10,000 nt of DNA from the NCBI GenBank assembly GCA_020216785.1, contig JAIWNO010000211.1:1-10000 (forward strand), given 5' to 3'. The first letter of the stretch is position 1. Every line of letters begins with the position of its first letter. Source of the DNA: Desulfomonile sp. Its GTDB lineage: Bacteria; Desulfobacterota; Desulfomonilia; Desulfomonilales; Desulfomonilaceae. This document shows positions 1 to 5,649 of the stretch, piece after piece. The position numbers and the translations under genes are program-made. The notes under the pieces were generated by a model. That model was not told where the DNA came from, did no database searches, and was given only the letters and a program-made list of their open reading frames with translations.

Positions 1-63
1 CAATAAGCGTCGCTGATAAACCCGGGCCGCATATCGGTTGCTGAAAATCTTGCCCATTTCCAT
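1..63 (-). CDS. Possible start of an unidentified minus-strand gene (partial, runs off left edge)
   Basis: An open frame begins at an ATG at 63-61 (a second in-frame ATG is at 57-55) and stays open to base 1, giving 21 codons that begin MEMGKIFSNRY. A purine-rich AAAAGG lies roughly 9 bases upstream as a modest ribosome binding site. It lies downstream of the response-regulator terminator, so it would need its own promoter, and I see no convincing one between 64 and 152. The peptide is too short to assign to a family. All plus-strand frames across this stretch stop within about 45 bases, so a plus-strand gene could only be ending here. An open frame of this length can easily arise by chance. 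Confidence 0.25.
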   Translation of the reverse strand, partial: MEMGKIFSNRYAARVYQRRLL

Positions 64-152
64 TTCCGATACCTTTTCAGACAGCCTCGGCAATAGCAGG
101 CGTTCTCATCGAGGGCAACCGGGCAAAAAGGGGGGCGCTGCGACGGTCCGTC

Positions 153-191
153 AAAAAAAGATCGGGCAATCCCGCTAAATTGGGATAGCCC
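153..191 (-). terminator. Intrinsic terminator after the response regulator gene
   Basis: Read on the minus strand, GGGCTATCCC (191-182) and GGGATTGCCC (173-164) form a 10-base stem with one mismatch around an 8-base loop. A short spacer and seven T residues (the A-run at 153-159 on the plus strand) follow. This is the classic GC-rich stem plus T-tract of a Rho-independent terminator. It lies about 100 bases past the response regulator stop codon with no gene between, so it most likely ends the amidotransferase/response-regulator transcript. Confidence 0.75.
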
Positions 192-289
192 GCCCAGGTC
201 AGGTGGGGCTTCCCATATTGGAGGGGATTTGTTCAAATCGTGTAAAGATAGTGTTTGATGATGACGAAATCGGGAGCCGGACGCATGGA

Positions 290-1720
290 TTATCCGGGAA
301 AAGAGCAGTTCGGTTGCGGCCCTTCGCGTTCGAGCCCCAATTTCCTGATCTTGCTGTACAAAGTGCTGCGGCTGATTCCCATGAGTTGAGCGGCCTTGTA
401 CTTATTCCATCCGCACTTCTCCAACACTGAGAAGACGTGGTCCCGTTCCAACCGTCTCAGGTTTGCCGTCCGTCCAGCCCGCTCGGAAGCCGGCTCGCGG
501 GTAGTGATCTCCGGCGGGAGGTGTTCCGGAGTGATATATTCTCCCTTGGCAAGCACGATGGACCGCTCGATGATGTTTTCAAGCTCTCGGACGTTGCCGG
601 GCCAGTGATGATGGAATATCAAATCCATCGCCTCGTTGGTAACGCCGATAATGTTCTTGCCCATCGACTCGTTAAATCGGTCGATGAAATTGGCCACCAG
701 CTGAGGTATGTCTTCCTTCCGCTCCCGCAGCGGCGGGACGTAGATGGAAATCACATTGAGTCTCCAGTAGAGGTCTTCCCGAAAGATGCCCTTACTCATA
801 GCCTCTTTAAGGTTTCTGTTCGTCGCTGCGATGATTCGAGCATCGGTGGACAGCGTCTCCTCCCCTCCGACCCGCTCGAAGGTCCTCTCCTGGATGACCC
901 GTAGAAGGACCACTTGAGTCGGAAGGCTGATTTCGCCGATCTCGTCGAGAAATATGGTCCCCCCTCGCGCCTGCTCAAAGCGCCCGGACTTGCGCCGAAA
1001 GGCGCCCGTGAACGCTCCTTTTTCGTGCCCGAAAAGCTCCGAGTGCAAGAGCGTCTCCGCGTACGCCGCGCAGTTCACCACTACAAAGGGGCCGGAACTG
1101 CGGCGGCCTTCGCGGTGGAGAGCGCGAGCAATCACTTCCTTGCCGGTGCCGGATTCGCCTTGAATCAGCACATGCGAGTCCGTATCCGAGACGTCGAGGA
1201 TCAGCTCGCAGATTCGGCGCATCTGCGGCGACCGGCCAAGCAGGTTGCTGAGCTTCTCGCTCCTGTCCATCGTGCGGCTGAGGTGCCGGTTGACCAGGCG
1301 CTCGTGGCGCAGGCTACCGTAAAGCCGCCTGATGCGGAGCATGGAATTCACCCGGGCAATAAGCTCATCGGGCTGATAGGGTTTGATCAGGTAGTCATCC
1401 GCGCCCCTGTTGAGTCCCTCGATCTTACTCTCGAGCGAATCGTGCACCGTGAACATCATCACAGGAATATACTGGAACTCGGGGTGGGCTTTGAGTTTCT
1501 CCGCCAGTTCCAGGCCGCTCATCCCCGGAAGATTCACGTCGAGGAGAATCATGTCGGGACCGTCGTGGTCCGCGGTTTCGAGCACCTTCAGCCCCGCCTC
1601 GGCCGAGACCGCGAGGTCTGCGCGAAAGCCGACACCGGCGAGGAGCTCCTGGGTAAAAGGCCCATTGTATGGGTCGTCTTCGATGATCAGGACGCGGCCG
1701 AGTTCAGTTTGTTCGGACAC
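290..1720 (-). CDS. Sigma-54-dependent response regulator, NtrC/AtoC family
   Basis: This 476-residue protein has the full three-domain layout of NtrC-type activators. Residues about 8-125 are a receiver domain with the acidic pair E15-D16, the predicted phosphoacceptor D61 (LLDVNLPG), T91 and K113 (LIKP). Residues about 160-390 are the AAA+ domain with Walker A GESGTGKE at 188-195, the sigma-54-contacting GAFTGA loop at 235-240 and Walker B GTIFLDE at 254-260. A REDLYWRL segment (314-321) holds candidate arginine fingers, and WPGNVREL lies at 373-380. Residues about 427-463 are a Fis-type helix-turn-helix that binds DNA. When phosphorylated, such proteins use ATP to open sigma-54 promoters. 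The start is a GTG at 1720-1718 with GGAGA 10 bases upstream; the receiver begins right after it, so no longer start is needed. No histidine kinase gene adjoins it, so its signal is unknown. It lies 42 bases after the amidotransferase-like gene and probably shares its transcript. Confidence 0.95.
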   Translation of the reverse strand: MSEQTELGRVLIIEDDPYNGPFTQELLAGVGFRADLAVSAEAGLKVLETADHDGPDMILLDVNLPGMSGLELAEKLKAHPEFQYIPVMMFTVHDSLESKIEGLNRGADDYLIKPYQPDELIARVNSMLRIRRLYGSLRHERLVNRHLSRTMDRSEKLSNLLGRSPQMRRICELILDVSDTDSHVLIQGESGTGKEVIARALHREGRRSSGPFVVVNCAAYAETLLHSELFGHEKGAFTGAFRRKSGRFEQARGGTIFLDEIGEISLPTQVVLLRVIQERTFERVGGEETLSTDARIIAATNRNLKEAMSKGIFREDLYWRLNVISIYVPPLRERKEDIPQLVANFIDRFNESMGKNIIGVTNEAMDLIFHHHWPGNVRELENIIERSIVLAKGEYITPEHLPPEITTREPASERAGRTANLRRLERDHVFSVLEKCGWNKYKAAQLMGISRSTLYSKIRKLGLEREGPQPNCSFPG

Positions 1721-1762
1721 GTAAGTAAGGTCTCCGTGGCTTTGTGGTTGGGTTCGCTCGTG

Positions 1763-2659
1763 CTACTTCCCTCGAGTAACGGTAGCCACCCTTCCTTGGG
1801 ACGGTGGTGTGTTTGCTGTTTCTGTCCCCGTGGAATTCCGCACGGTACGGTTGTAGGTCCGGGCGATCTCAAGGAAGTTCCGCATGAGAAGCCCGCCATC
1901 CGGACGCGAGCTGTAATAGTACTCGCAATGGGCCTGTACTCCGTACGCCGGTCGCGTTGGGTGGCGAATTATTTGGTACGGGCAAAGCTCATTCTCGGCC
2001 AGATCGACAAACCCCTCCGGAAGGCGCTTCACTTCGTCGTAGTGATTCTGCACCATGTTCAGGGTCTTGCCCATGCCGCGGAAGATCGGATCGTCCCGGG
2101 CGACCCTCACGTAGTGGCGGCCCCGTTCCGTAGGGTTCTTCCCGTAGGGCAGGCAGTCATCCTCGCCGCCGCGGATCGGGCCGACTTTGCCGCCGAACGC
2201 GAGCGCAAGCGCCTGGTGGCCACCGCACACGCCGAGCACGGGAATTTGAAGGTCTTCGACAATCACCTTCAACGCCTGGAGGAATTGCCCCAGACTTTCT
2301 CTGTTATACTTGCACCATGGGACCCCATTGGGGCTCAATGCAATAAATGCCGGTTGGAGCTTTTTCATGTTTTCGACGGTTACATCGCGATATGGAATAA
2401 CGATGCCCTGGCCTTCCGCTCCGAGTCCGGCAAGAGCGTCCCGCACTCTGACAGCCTGTTTGGACGAAGCTCCAGAGAAGAGGTTCACAACGATCCAGAC
2501 GGGCTTGGACTCGACTGCGGGCTTCTGAAGCTGCGGACGCCCTGCCTTGACGTCCCTTTCGCGATCCACCGGCCGGGCCTGAGCAGTCCCCGTGGCAAGA
2601 ACGAGCCCGACCGCGCACACGGTGACGAAACGCAAGATCAATTGTGGTGCCGACTGCAT
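1763..2659 (-). CDS. Exported class I glutamine-amidotransferase-like protein
   Basis: This 298-residue protein starts with a typical Sec signal peptide: R10 follows a short polar N-terminus, a hydrophobic core covers about 11-24, and a likely cleavage site is TAQA/RP near residue 28. The mature part (about 53-268) has the class I glutaminase (GATase1) fold. The nucleophile elbow is GVCGGHQA with C145, an LSPNG segment (108-112) fits the oxyanion strand, and the late QAHCE motif gives H244 and E246, matching the usual QxHPE. The Cys-His-Glu triad is therefore intact and the protein is probably an active hydrolase or amidotransferase. The roughly 30-residue C-terminal tail is low in recognisable structure. 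Classic GATase1 domains release ammonia to a cytoplasmic synthase, and no synthase domain or partner gene is here. Export makes gamma-glutamyl hydrolase-like or peptidase-like activity possible; the substrate is unknown. The start is fixed by a strong AAGGAGG at 2675-2669. The neighbouring response regulator follows after 42 bases. Confidence 0.8.
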   Translation of the reverse strand: MQSAPQLILRFVTVCAVGLVLATGTAQARPVDRERDVKAGRPQLQKPAVESKPVWIVVNLFSGASSKQAVRVRDALAGLGAEGQGIVIPYRDVTVENMKKLQPAFIALSPNGVPWCKYNRESLGQFLQALKVIVEDLQIPVLGVCGGHQALALAFGGKVGPIRGGEDDCLPYGKNPTERGRHYVRVARDDPIFRGMGKTLNMVQNHYDEVKRLPEGFVDLAENELCPYQIIRHPTRPAYGVQAHCEYYYSSRPDGGLLMRNFLEIARTYNRTVRNSTGTETANTPPSQGRVATVTRGK

Positions 2660-2891
2660 TCGTGAGATCCTCCTTCCAGCGTAATTGCCCCAAAGCGCCC
2701 GCGATGTAAAGAAAAATCTTGCAGAAATCTCTAACTTATTGGTTATGTACGATAAGGAGGATGAGTCAATTCAGCATTCAATTATGAGTCGATTGATTCA
2801 CAACTCTATGTGCATTGTCGTCCGCAACGGTCCCGAGTAGGGGAGGCTAAGACCGGCCCCCAGAAAGCGGAGCGAAAAGTCTCGACTGCTC

Positions 2892-3755
2892 TCATTTGAA
2901 CAGACTCAGTTTTTCCCCTCGAAAACAATCGGGTTGCGGAGAAAAGTCTTTCTCAATCATTGCATAGACGCTATGGTTGTGAATCGACTCGATGTTTTCA
3001 GCCTCAATACGGTACCAGGGGAAATTGTTCTTCTCCCTGAGGCGCGACAGGGCCGCCCGCACCACATCCTCGACGAACATCGGGTTGTTGTACGCCTGTT
3101 CAGTAACGTACTTCTCATCCGCGCGCTTCAGCAACGAATACACATCGCAACTCACCGAGGATTCCACGATCTCGATTATTTCTTCGATCCAAAAGAAGCG
3201 CTTGAAGCGAAGCTGGACGCGAACAAGACCACGCTGGTTGTGCGCTCCGCCGTCAGAGATCTCCTTGGAGCACGGGCACACCGTGGTAACCGGCACTTCC
3301 ACTCCGACGATCAGATCAAAGCGGTCGGCCAGTGAGCCCCTCATGAAGCACGTGTAGGACATCAACCCCCGGGTGCCTGTCACAGGCGCGGTTTTCTCCA
3401 TAAAATAAGGAAATTGCACGTTCATGTGAGCGCTTTGCGCACTGAGCTTGGTTTTGACATTTTCGAGGATGTCCTGAAACTTCTCCATCGACACCTCCCC
3501 GTGAAACTCGTTAAGCACTTCAATGAAACGGCTCATGTGGGTGCCCTTGAAGTCGTGGGGGAGGTTCACAAACAAGTCGAACATTCCAACAGTGTGCTGA
3601 AATTGTTTTTGGCGGTCTTTGACGCGAATGGGGTAACGCAGTCCCTTGACGCCCACTTTGTCGATGGGGATGTTGCGGTGGTCGGGCATGCTCTGGATAT
3701 CGGGCATTGCCGCAGATCCCACAGTGATTACATGCTTGCGCGAAGCGCTTTCCAT
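2892..3755 (-). CDS. folE2: GTP cyclohydrolase FolE2 (type IB, GCYH-IB)
   Basis: This is a 287-residue protein of the COG1469/FolE2 family, which converts GTP to 7,8-dihydroneopterin triphosphate and formate in the cytoplasm, the first step to folate and to 7-deazaguanines such as queuosine. Diagnostic segments are TTVCPCSKEIS with C160 (the conserved active-site metal ligand) and C162, AHNQRG with H172, and IHNHSVYA with H259 and H261 near the C-terminus. The length is normal for the family (about 260-300). FolE2 replaces the zinc-dependent FolE in many bacteria and can use other divalent metals. The start ATG at 3755 has GAGAGG 7 bases upstream. It lies 156 bases after queD on the same strand, and a consensus-like promoter sits in that gap, so it may be read both from queD and on its own. 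No folate genes are adjacent, so the queuosine link rests on the queD neighbour. Confidence 0.95.
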   Translation of the reverse strand: MESASRKHVITVGSAAMPDIQSMPDHRNIPIDKVGVKGLRYPIRVKDRQKQFQHTVGMFDLFVNLPHDFKGTHMSRFIEVLNEFHGEVSMEKFQDILENVKTKLSAQSAHMNVQFPYFMEKTAPVTGTRGLMSYTCFMRGSLADRFDLIVGVEVPVTTVCPCSKEISDGGAHNQRGLVRVQLRFKRFFWIEEIIEIVESSVSCDVYSLLKRADEKYVTEQAYNNPMFVEDVVRAALSRLREKNNFPWYRIEAENIESIHNHSVYAMIEKDFSPQPDCFRGEKLSLFK

Positions 3756-3816
3756 GTTGAGGCCTCTCGTATGTTTTCACTCATTCTGTTGAAGAGGAAA
3801 CCGGACGCCGAGTCGT

Positions 3817-3866
3817 ACCGGTATGCCAAGCCTCTTACCGGCAAATACCGACCGACACCGGCAAAT
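3817..3866. repeat. Three ACCGG cores phased by exactly 20 bases in front of folE2
   Basis: The string ACCGG occurs at 3817-3821, 3837-3841 and 3857-3861, each exactly 20 bases from the next. The last two belong to a longer 10-base direct repeat, ACCGGCAAAT (3837-3846 and 3857-3866). The first is embedded in the palindrome TACCGGTA (3816-3823). On the minus strand the array lies downstream of the predicted folE2 promoter and upstream of the folE2 start, that is in the predicted 5' leader. Two-turn spacing puts the cores on one face of the helix, as expected for a cooperatively bound operator. The function is inferred only. Confidence 0.4.
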
Positions 3867-3887
3867 CGCTCGCTGCTTCTGGAAAAG

Positions 3888-3915
3888 GTTGTACCCGATT
3901 CAATAGCATTGTCAA
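3888..3915 (-). promoter_or_regulatory. Predicted sigma-70 promoter for folE2
   Basis: Read on the minus strand, a perfect -35 TTGACA (3915-3910) is followed after 16 bases by TACAAC (3893-3888), four of six matches to the -10 consensus. The -35 overlaps the queD stop codon. Transcription would start about 125 bases before folE2, leaving a leader that holds the phased ACCGG repeats. I see no preQ1 riboswitch in that leader. Confidence 0.4.
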
Positions 3916-4292
3916 CCGTCGGCGTCCCGGAAATATGTGGCCCGCGAGCTGTCCGATTCCCACACGGACACGCTGTGAAGCATGGCCCCGGACGCTCCGA
4001 GCTCCTGTTCGAGGCTTTGAAAGACAACCTTGGCGATATGCTCCGCAGAGGGCTCTATGGTATCGAACGGGCTCACCTCATTGAGGTAGCGGTGATCGAA
4101 CCGGTCAATGACCGAAGATGTCGCTTGTTTCAACTCCGTGAAATCGATGACCATCCCGCCTCGACCTGTGGAAGAGGAGCGCGCGGCCACATGGATTTTA
4201 TAGTTGTGACCATGAAGGCGCTCGCACTTTCCGTTATAGTCACGCAGAGAGTGAGCTGCGGAGAAACTTGTTACAATTTCAACTTCGTACAT
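3912..4292 (-). CDS. queD: 6-carboxy-5,6,7,8-tetrahydropterin synthase / PTPS family
   Basis: This 126-residue protein is close to the usual 120-130 residues of QueD. The zinc ligands are visible as H14 (FSAAHSL) and H27 and H29 in CERLHGH, whose C23 is the catalytic cysteine position. H67 (FDHRYLN), the PSAEHIA segment (80-86, usually PTAEN) and E111 (VWES) complete the family pattern. QueD turns 7,8-dihydroneopterin triphosphate into 6-carboxytetrahydropterin, the second step towards preQ0 and queuosine. The CxxxHGH spacing fits QueD rather than the ExxHGH PTPS-III type that bypasses dihydroneopterin aldolase in folate synthesis. Downstream folE2 supplies its substrate; queC, queE and queF are not in the window. 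The start ATG at 4292 has AGGAGT 8 bases upstream. The gene is divergent from the protease gene. Confidence 0.9.
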   Translation of the reverse strand: MYEVEIVTSFSAAHSLRDYNGKCERLHGHNYKIHVAARSSSTGRGGMVIDFTELKQATSSVIDRFDHRYLNEVSPFDTIEPSAEHIAKVVFQSLEQELGASGAMLHSVSVWESDSSRATYFRDADG

Positions 4293-4327
4293 GGTAAAGT
4301 ACTCCTGAGACGCGAGGTGTTGATTTA

Positions 4328-4471
4328 ATGGAGAACATTAATAAATTCACCAAACATTGCGTTAAGATCTTGGAAAATACCAAAAATGAATTGACAAGGT
4401 TGCCTCCGTGGGGCTATATGCCGACTCACGCTCCGGACCAGCGGCCTAATCAGCGCATCGGATCCGGGTAG
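4328..4471 (+). CDS. Possible 47-residue small ORF upstream of the protease
   Basis: An ATG at 4328 opens a frame of 47 codons ending in TAG at 4469-4471, directly before the ribosome binding site of the protease. The peptide starts MENINKFTKHCVKILENT, is charged and probably helical in its first half, and has a proline-rich second half (RLPPWGYMPTH). AGGTG lies about 11 bases upstream, a weak binding site. It has no signal peptide or family motif I recognise. The predicted protease promoter lies inside this frame, so either the small gene is not real or the protease has an internal promoter. Confidence 0.25.
   Translation: MENINKFTKHCVKILENTKNELTRLPPWGYMPTHAPDQRPNQRIGSG
4391..4420 (+). promoter_or_regulatory. 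Predicted sigma-70 promoter for the protease gene
   Basis: A perfect -35 TTGACA (4391-4396) is followed after 18 bases by TATATG (4415-4420), a four-of-six -10 match. Transcription would start near 4427, about 64 bases before the chosen start codon. The spacer is one base longer than ideal. This is the best promoter candidate in the 183-base divergent gap between queD and the protease; no equally good queD promoter is visible on the other strand. Confidence 0.5.
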
Positions 4472-4478
4472 TGTATTG

Positions 4479-4483
4479 AGGAG
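4479..4483 (+). promoter_or_regulatory. Ribosome binding site deciding the protease start
   Basis: AGGAG lies 7 bases before the ATG at 4491. The longer open frame that starts at TTG 4476 would contain this binding site inside its own codons, so ATG 4491 is the better start. Confidence 0.75.
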
Positions 4484-4490
4484 TCCGCTC

Positions 4491-5492
4491 ATGCCGGGTG
4501 CCCGATTAGCCGGAATTTGTGCGTCAGCATTCAGCGTCGGTTTGATTGCCTTTTCCACGCTCTGTATGGCGGAAGAGGTGCAACTCCGCAAAGCGGCCAC
4601 CCGCTCCGCACCTGCGAATGTACCAGAGTACCGTCAGGACTCGCAAGCTGCAAGCAAGGGACCGATCGGCTTTCAGCCGGTACCGTACCAGCCGACGACG
4701 CCGGCCGACCGTCAGGAGAAGAAGCCGGTCCAGTATATGACTTATCCCGACATCAGGGAATTGGCCAAGAGGGTCAACAAGTCGGTGGTCGCCATTCGGC
4801 TTGTGGACGGGGGCTTATCCTGGTCCCTGGGCGAGTATGGCGGGTCCAAGGGTGACAACGGCGGCAAAGCCACGGGATACGGCTCGGGGTTTATTGTATC
4901 CGCCTCGGGCCACATTGTGACGAACGAGCATGTGCTGCGCAACGGGTCGAAGATCGAGGTGGAGCTTCTTGACGGCTCCAAGTACATGGCTCGGTTGGTA
5001 CACAAGGACGCCAAGAACGATCTGGCGCTGCTCAAAATCGACGCGCACACGGGCCTCCAACCCGTTCACATGGGCAACTCGGAGAACGTGGAACTCGGTG
5101 AGTGGGTTGTAGGGATCGGCAATCCGTACGGAATCGGTCAATCCCTCATGATCGGGATTGTAAGCGCTAAAGACCGTCGTATTCCAGGATCGGGATACCC
5201 TCCGCTGATCCAGATCGACGCCGCGATGAATCTCGGGAACTCAGGCGGCCCCCTATTCAATATGGACGGCGAAGTGGTGGGCATCAACACCATCCTGCTC
5301 TGGAAAAGCCAGGGCATCGGCTTTGCCACCCCGGTGAACATTGTGAAACGGTTCCTTGCCGAAAGTAAGCGGTCGATGGGTAGGTCCGCTTCCGCTTCGG
5401 CCGCCGGGCCGTTGGGTCCTGCCGGCGACGCGCCCCGCGCCATCGGGCAAACTTTCAACCCTCTCGACCCTCCCTGGAAATCCGGACGCTGA
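4491..5492 (+). CDS. Secreted HtrA/DegP-type trypsin-like serine protease lacking a PDZ domain
   Basis: From ATG 4491 the protein has 333 residues. Residues 1-27 form a Sec signal peptide (R5, hydrophobic about 7-25, cleavage likely after CMA). A proline- and glutamine-rich linker (about 30-80) leads into an S1C protease domain (about 85-292). The catalytic triad is complete: H147 in TNEHV, D177 in NDLALLK and S251 in GNSGGP. GSGFIVSASGHIVTNEHV and the NPYGIGQSLMIGIVSA segment are typical of DegP/DegQ. After the domain only about 40 residues remain, rich in Ser/Ala/Pro/Gly, where DegP-like proteins carry one or two PDZ domains. It is therefore a periplasmic or secreted protease-only form. Members of this family degrade or sense misfolded envelope proteins; without PDZ, substrate selection must work differently. 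The frame stops cleanly with no sign of a broken PDZ downstream. Confidence 0.9.
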   Translation: MPGARLAGICASAFSVGLIAFSTLCMAEEVQLRKAATRSAPANVPEYRQDSQAASKGPIGFQPVPYQPTTPADRQEKKPVQYMTYPDIRELAKRVNKSVVAIRLVDGGLSWSLGEYGGSKGDNGGKATGYGSGFIVSASGHIVTNEHVLRNGSKIEVELLDGSKYMARLVHKDAKNDLALLKIDAHTGLQPVHMGNSENVELGEWVVGIGNPYGIGQSLMIGIVSAKDRRIPGSGYPPLIQIDAAMNLGNSGGPLFNMDGEVVGINTILLWKSQGIGFATPVNIVKRFLAESKRSMGRSASASAAGPLGPAGDAPRAIGQTFNPLDPPWKSGR

Positions 5493-5506
5493 ACTTGCCG
5501 TTTTCT

Positions 5507-5525
5507 CATATTAGTAACTAATATG
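5507..5525. repeat. Perfect 19-base palindrome (8-base arms, 3-base spacer)
   Basis: CATATTAG (5507-5514), TAA and CTAATATG (5518-5525) form a perfect AT-rich dyad 14 bases after the protease stop and 124 bases before the aminopeptidase start. No T-tract follows, so it does not look like a terminator. The size and symmetry suit an operator for a dimeric winged-helix or TetR-like repressor, but no such regulator gene is in the window. Confidence 0.5.
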
Positions 5526-5600
5526 GCTAAGAAGCAGCGGGTACAGGAGGAATCGGATCGAATTCCGCCCGTGGTTTCGCCCATCGCTGCCCGAACGTGA
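5523..5600 (+). CDS. Possible 25-residue ORF after the protease
   Basis: An ATG inside the right arm of the palindrome opens 25 codons ending in TGA at 5598-5600. The peptide begins MAKKQRVQEESD and is charged at first, then hydrophobic. No ribosome binding site precedes it: the upstream bases are the palindrome. It is most likely chance, recorded because it looks compositionally plausible and sits between two co-directional genes. Confidence 0.12.
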   Translation: MAKKQRVQEESDRIPPVVSPIAART

Positions 5601-5649
5601 GCGCACATGGGCGGACGATTCTTAGAGAAACTGGTCCTGAGGCCGACTC

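Noticed and set aside
914..2665. 583-codon plus-strand open frame
   Set aside because: It runs antisense across both the response regulator and the amidotransferase-like gene, whose motifs are intact. The translation has no recognisable domain; it is a shadow of GC-rich codon use.
2761..2794. Near-direct repeat ATGAGTCAATT / ATGAGTCGATT preceded by AAGGAGG
   Set aside because: The ATG touches the SD-like sequence and its frame stops after eight codons. The repeat is short, imperfect and unpaired with any gene on that strand.
3414..4328. 304-codon plus-strand open frame
   Set aside because: It lies antisense to queD and folE2 and has no family motif or ribosome binding site.
4476..4490. Upstream TTG start for the protease
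   Set aside because: It would place the AGGAG ribosome binding site inside the coding region and add only five residues before a well-placed ATG.
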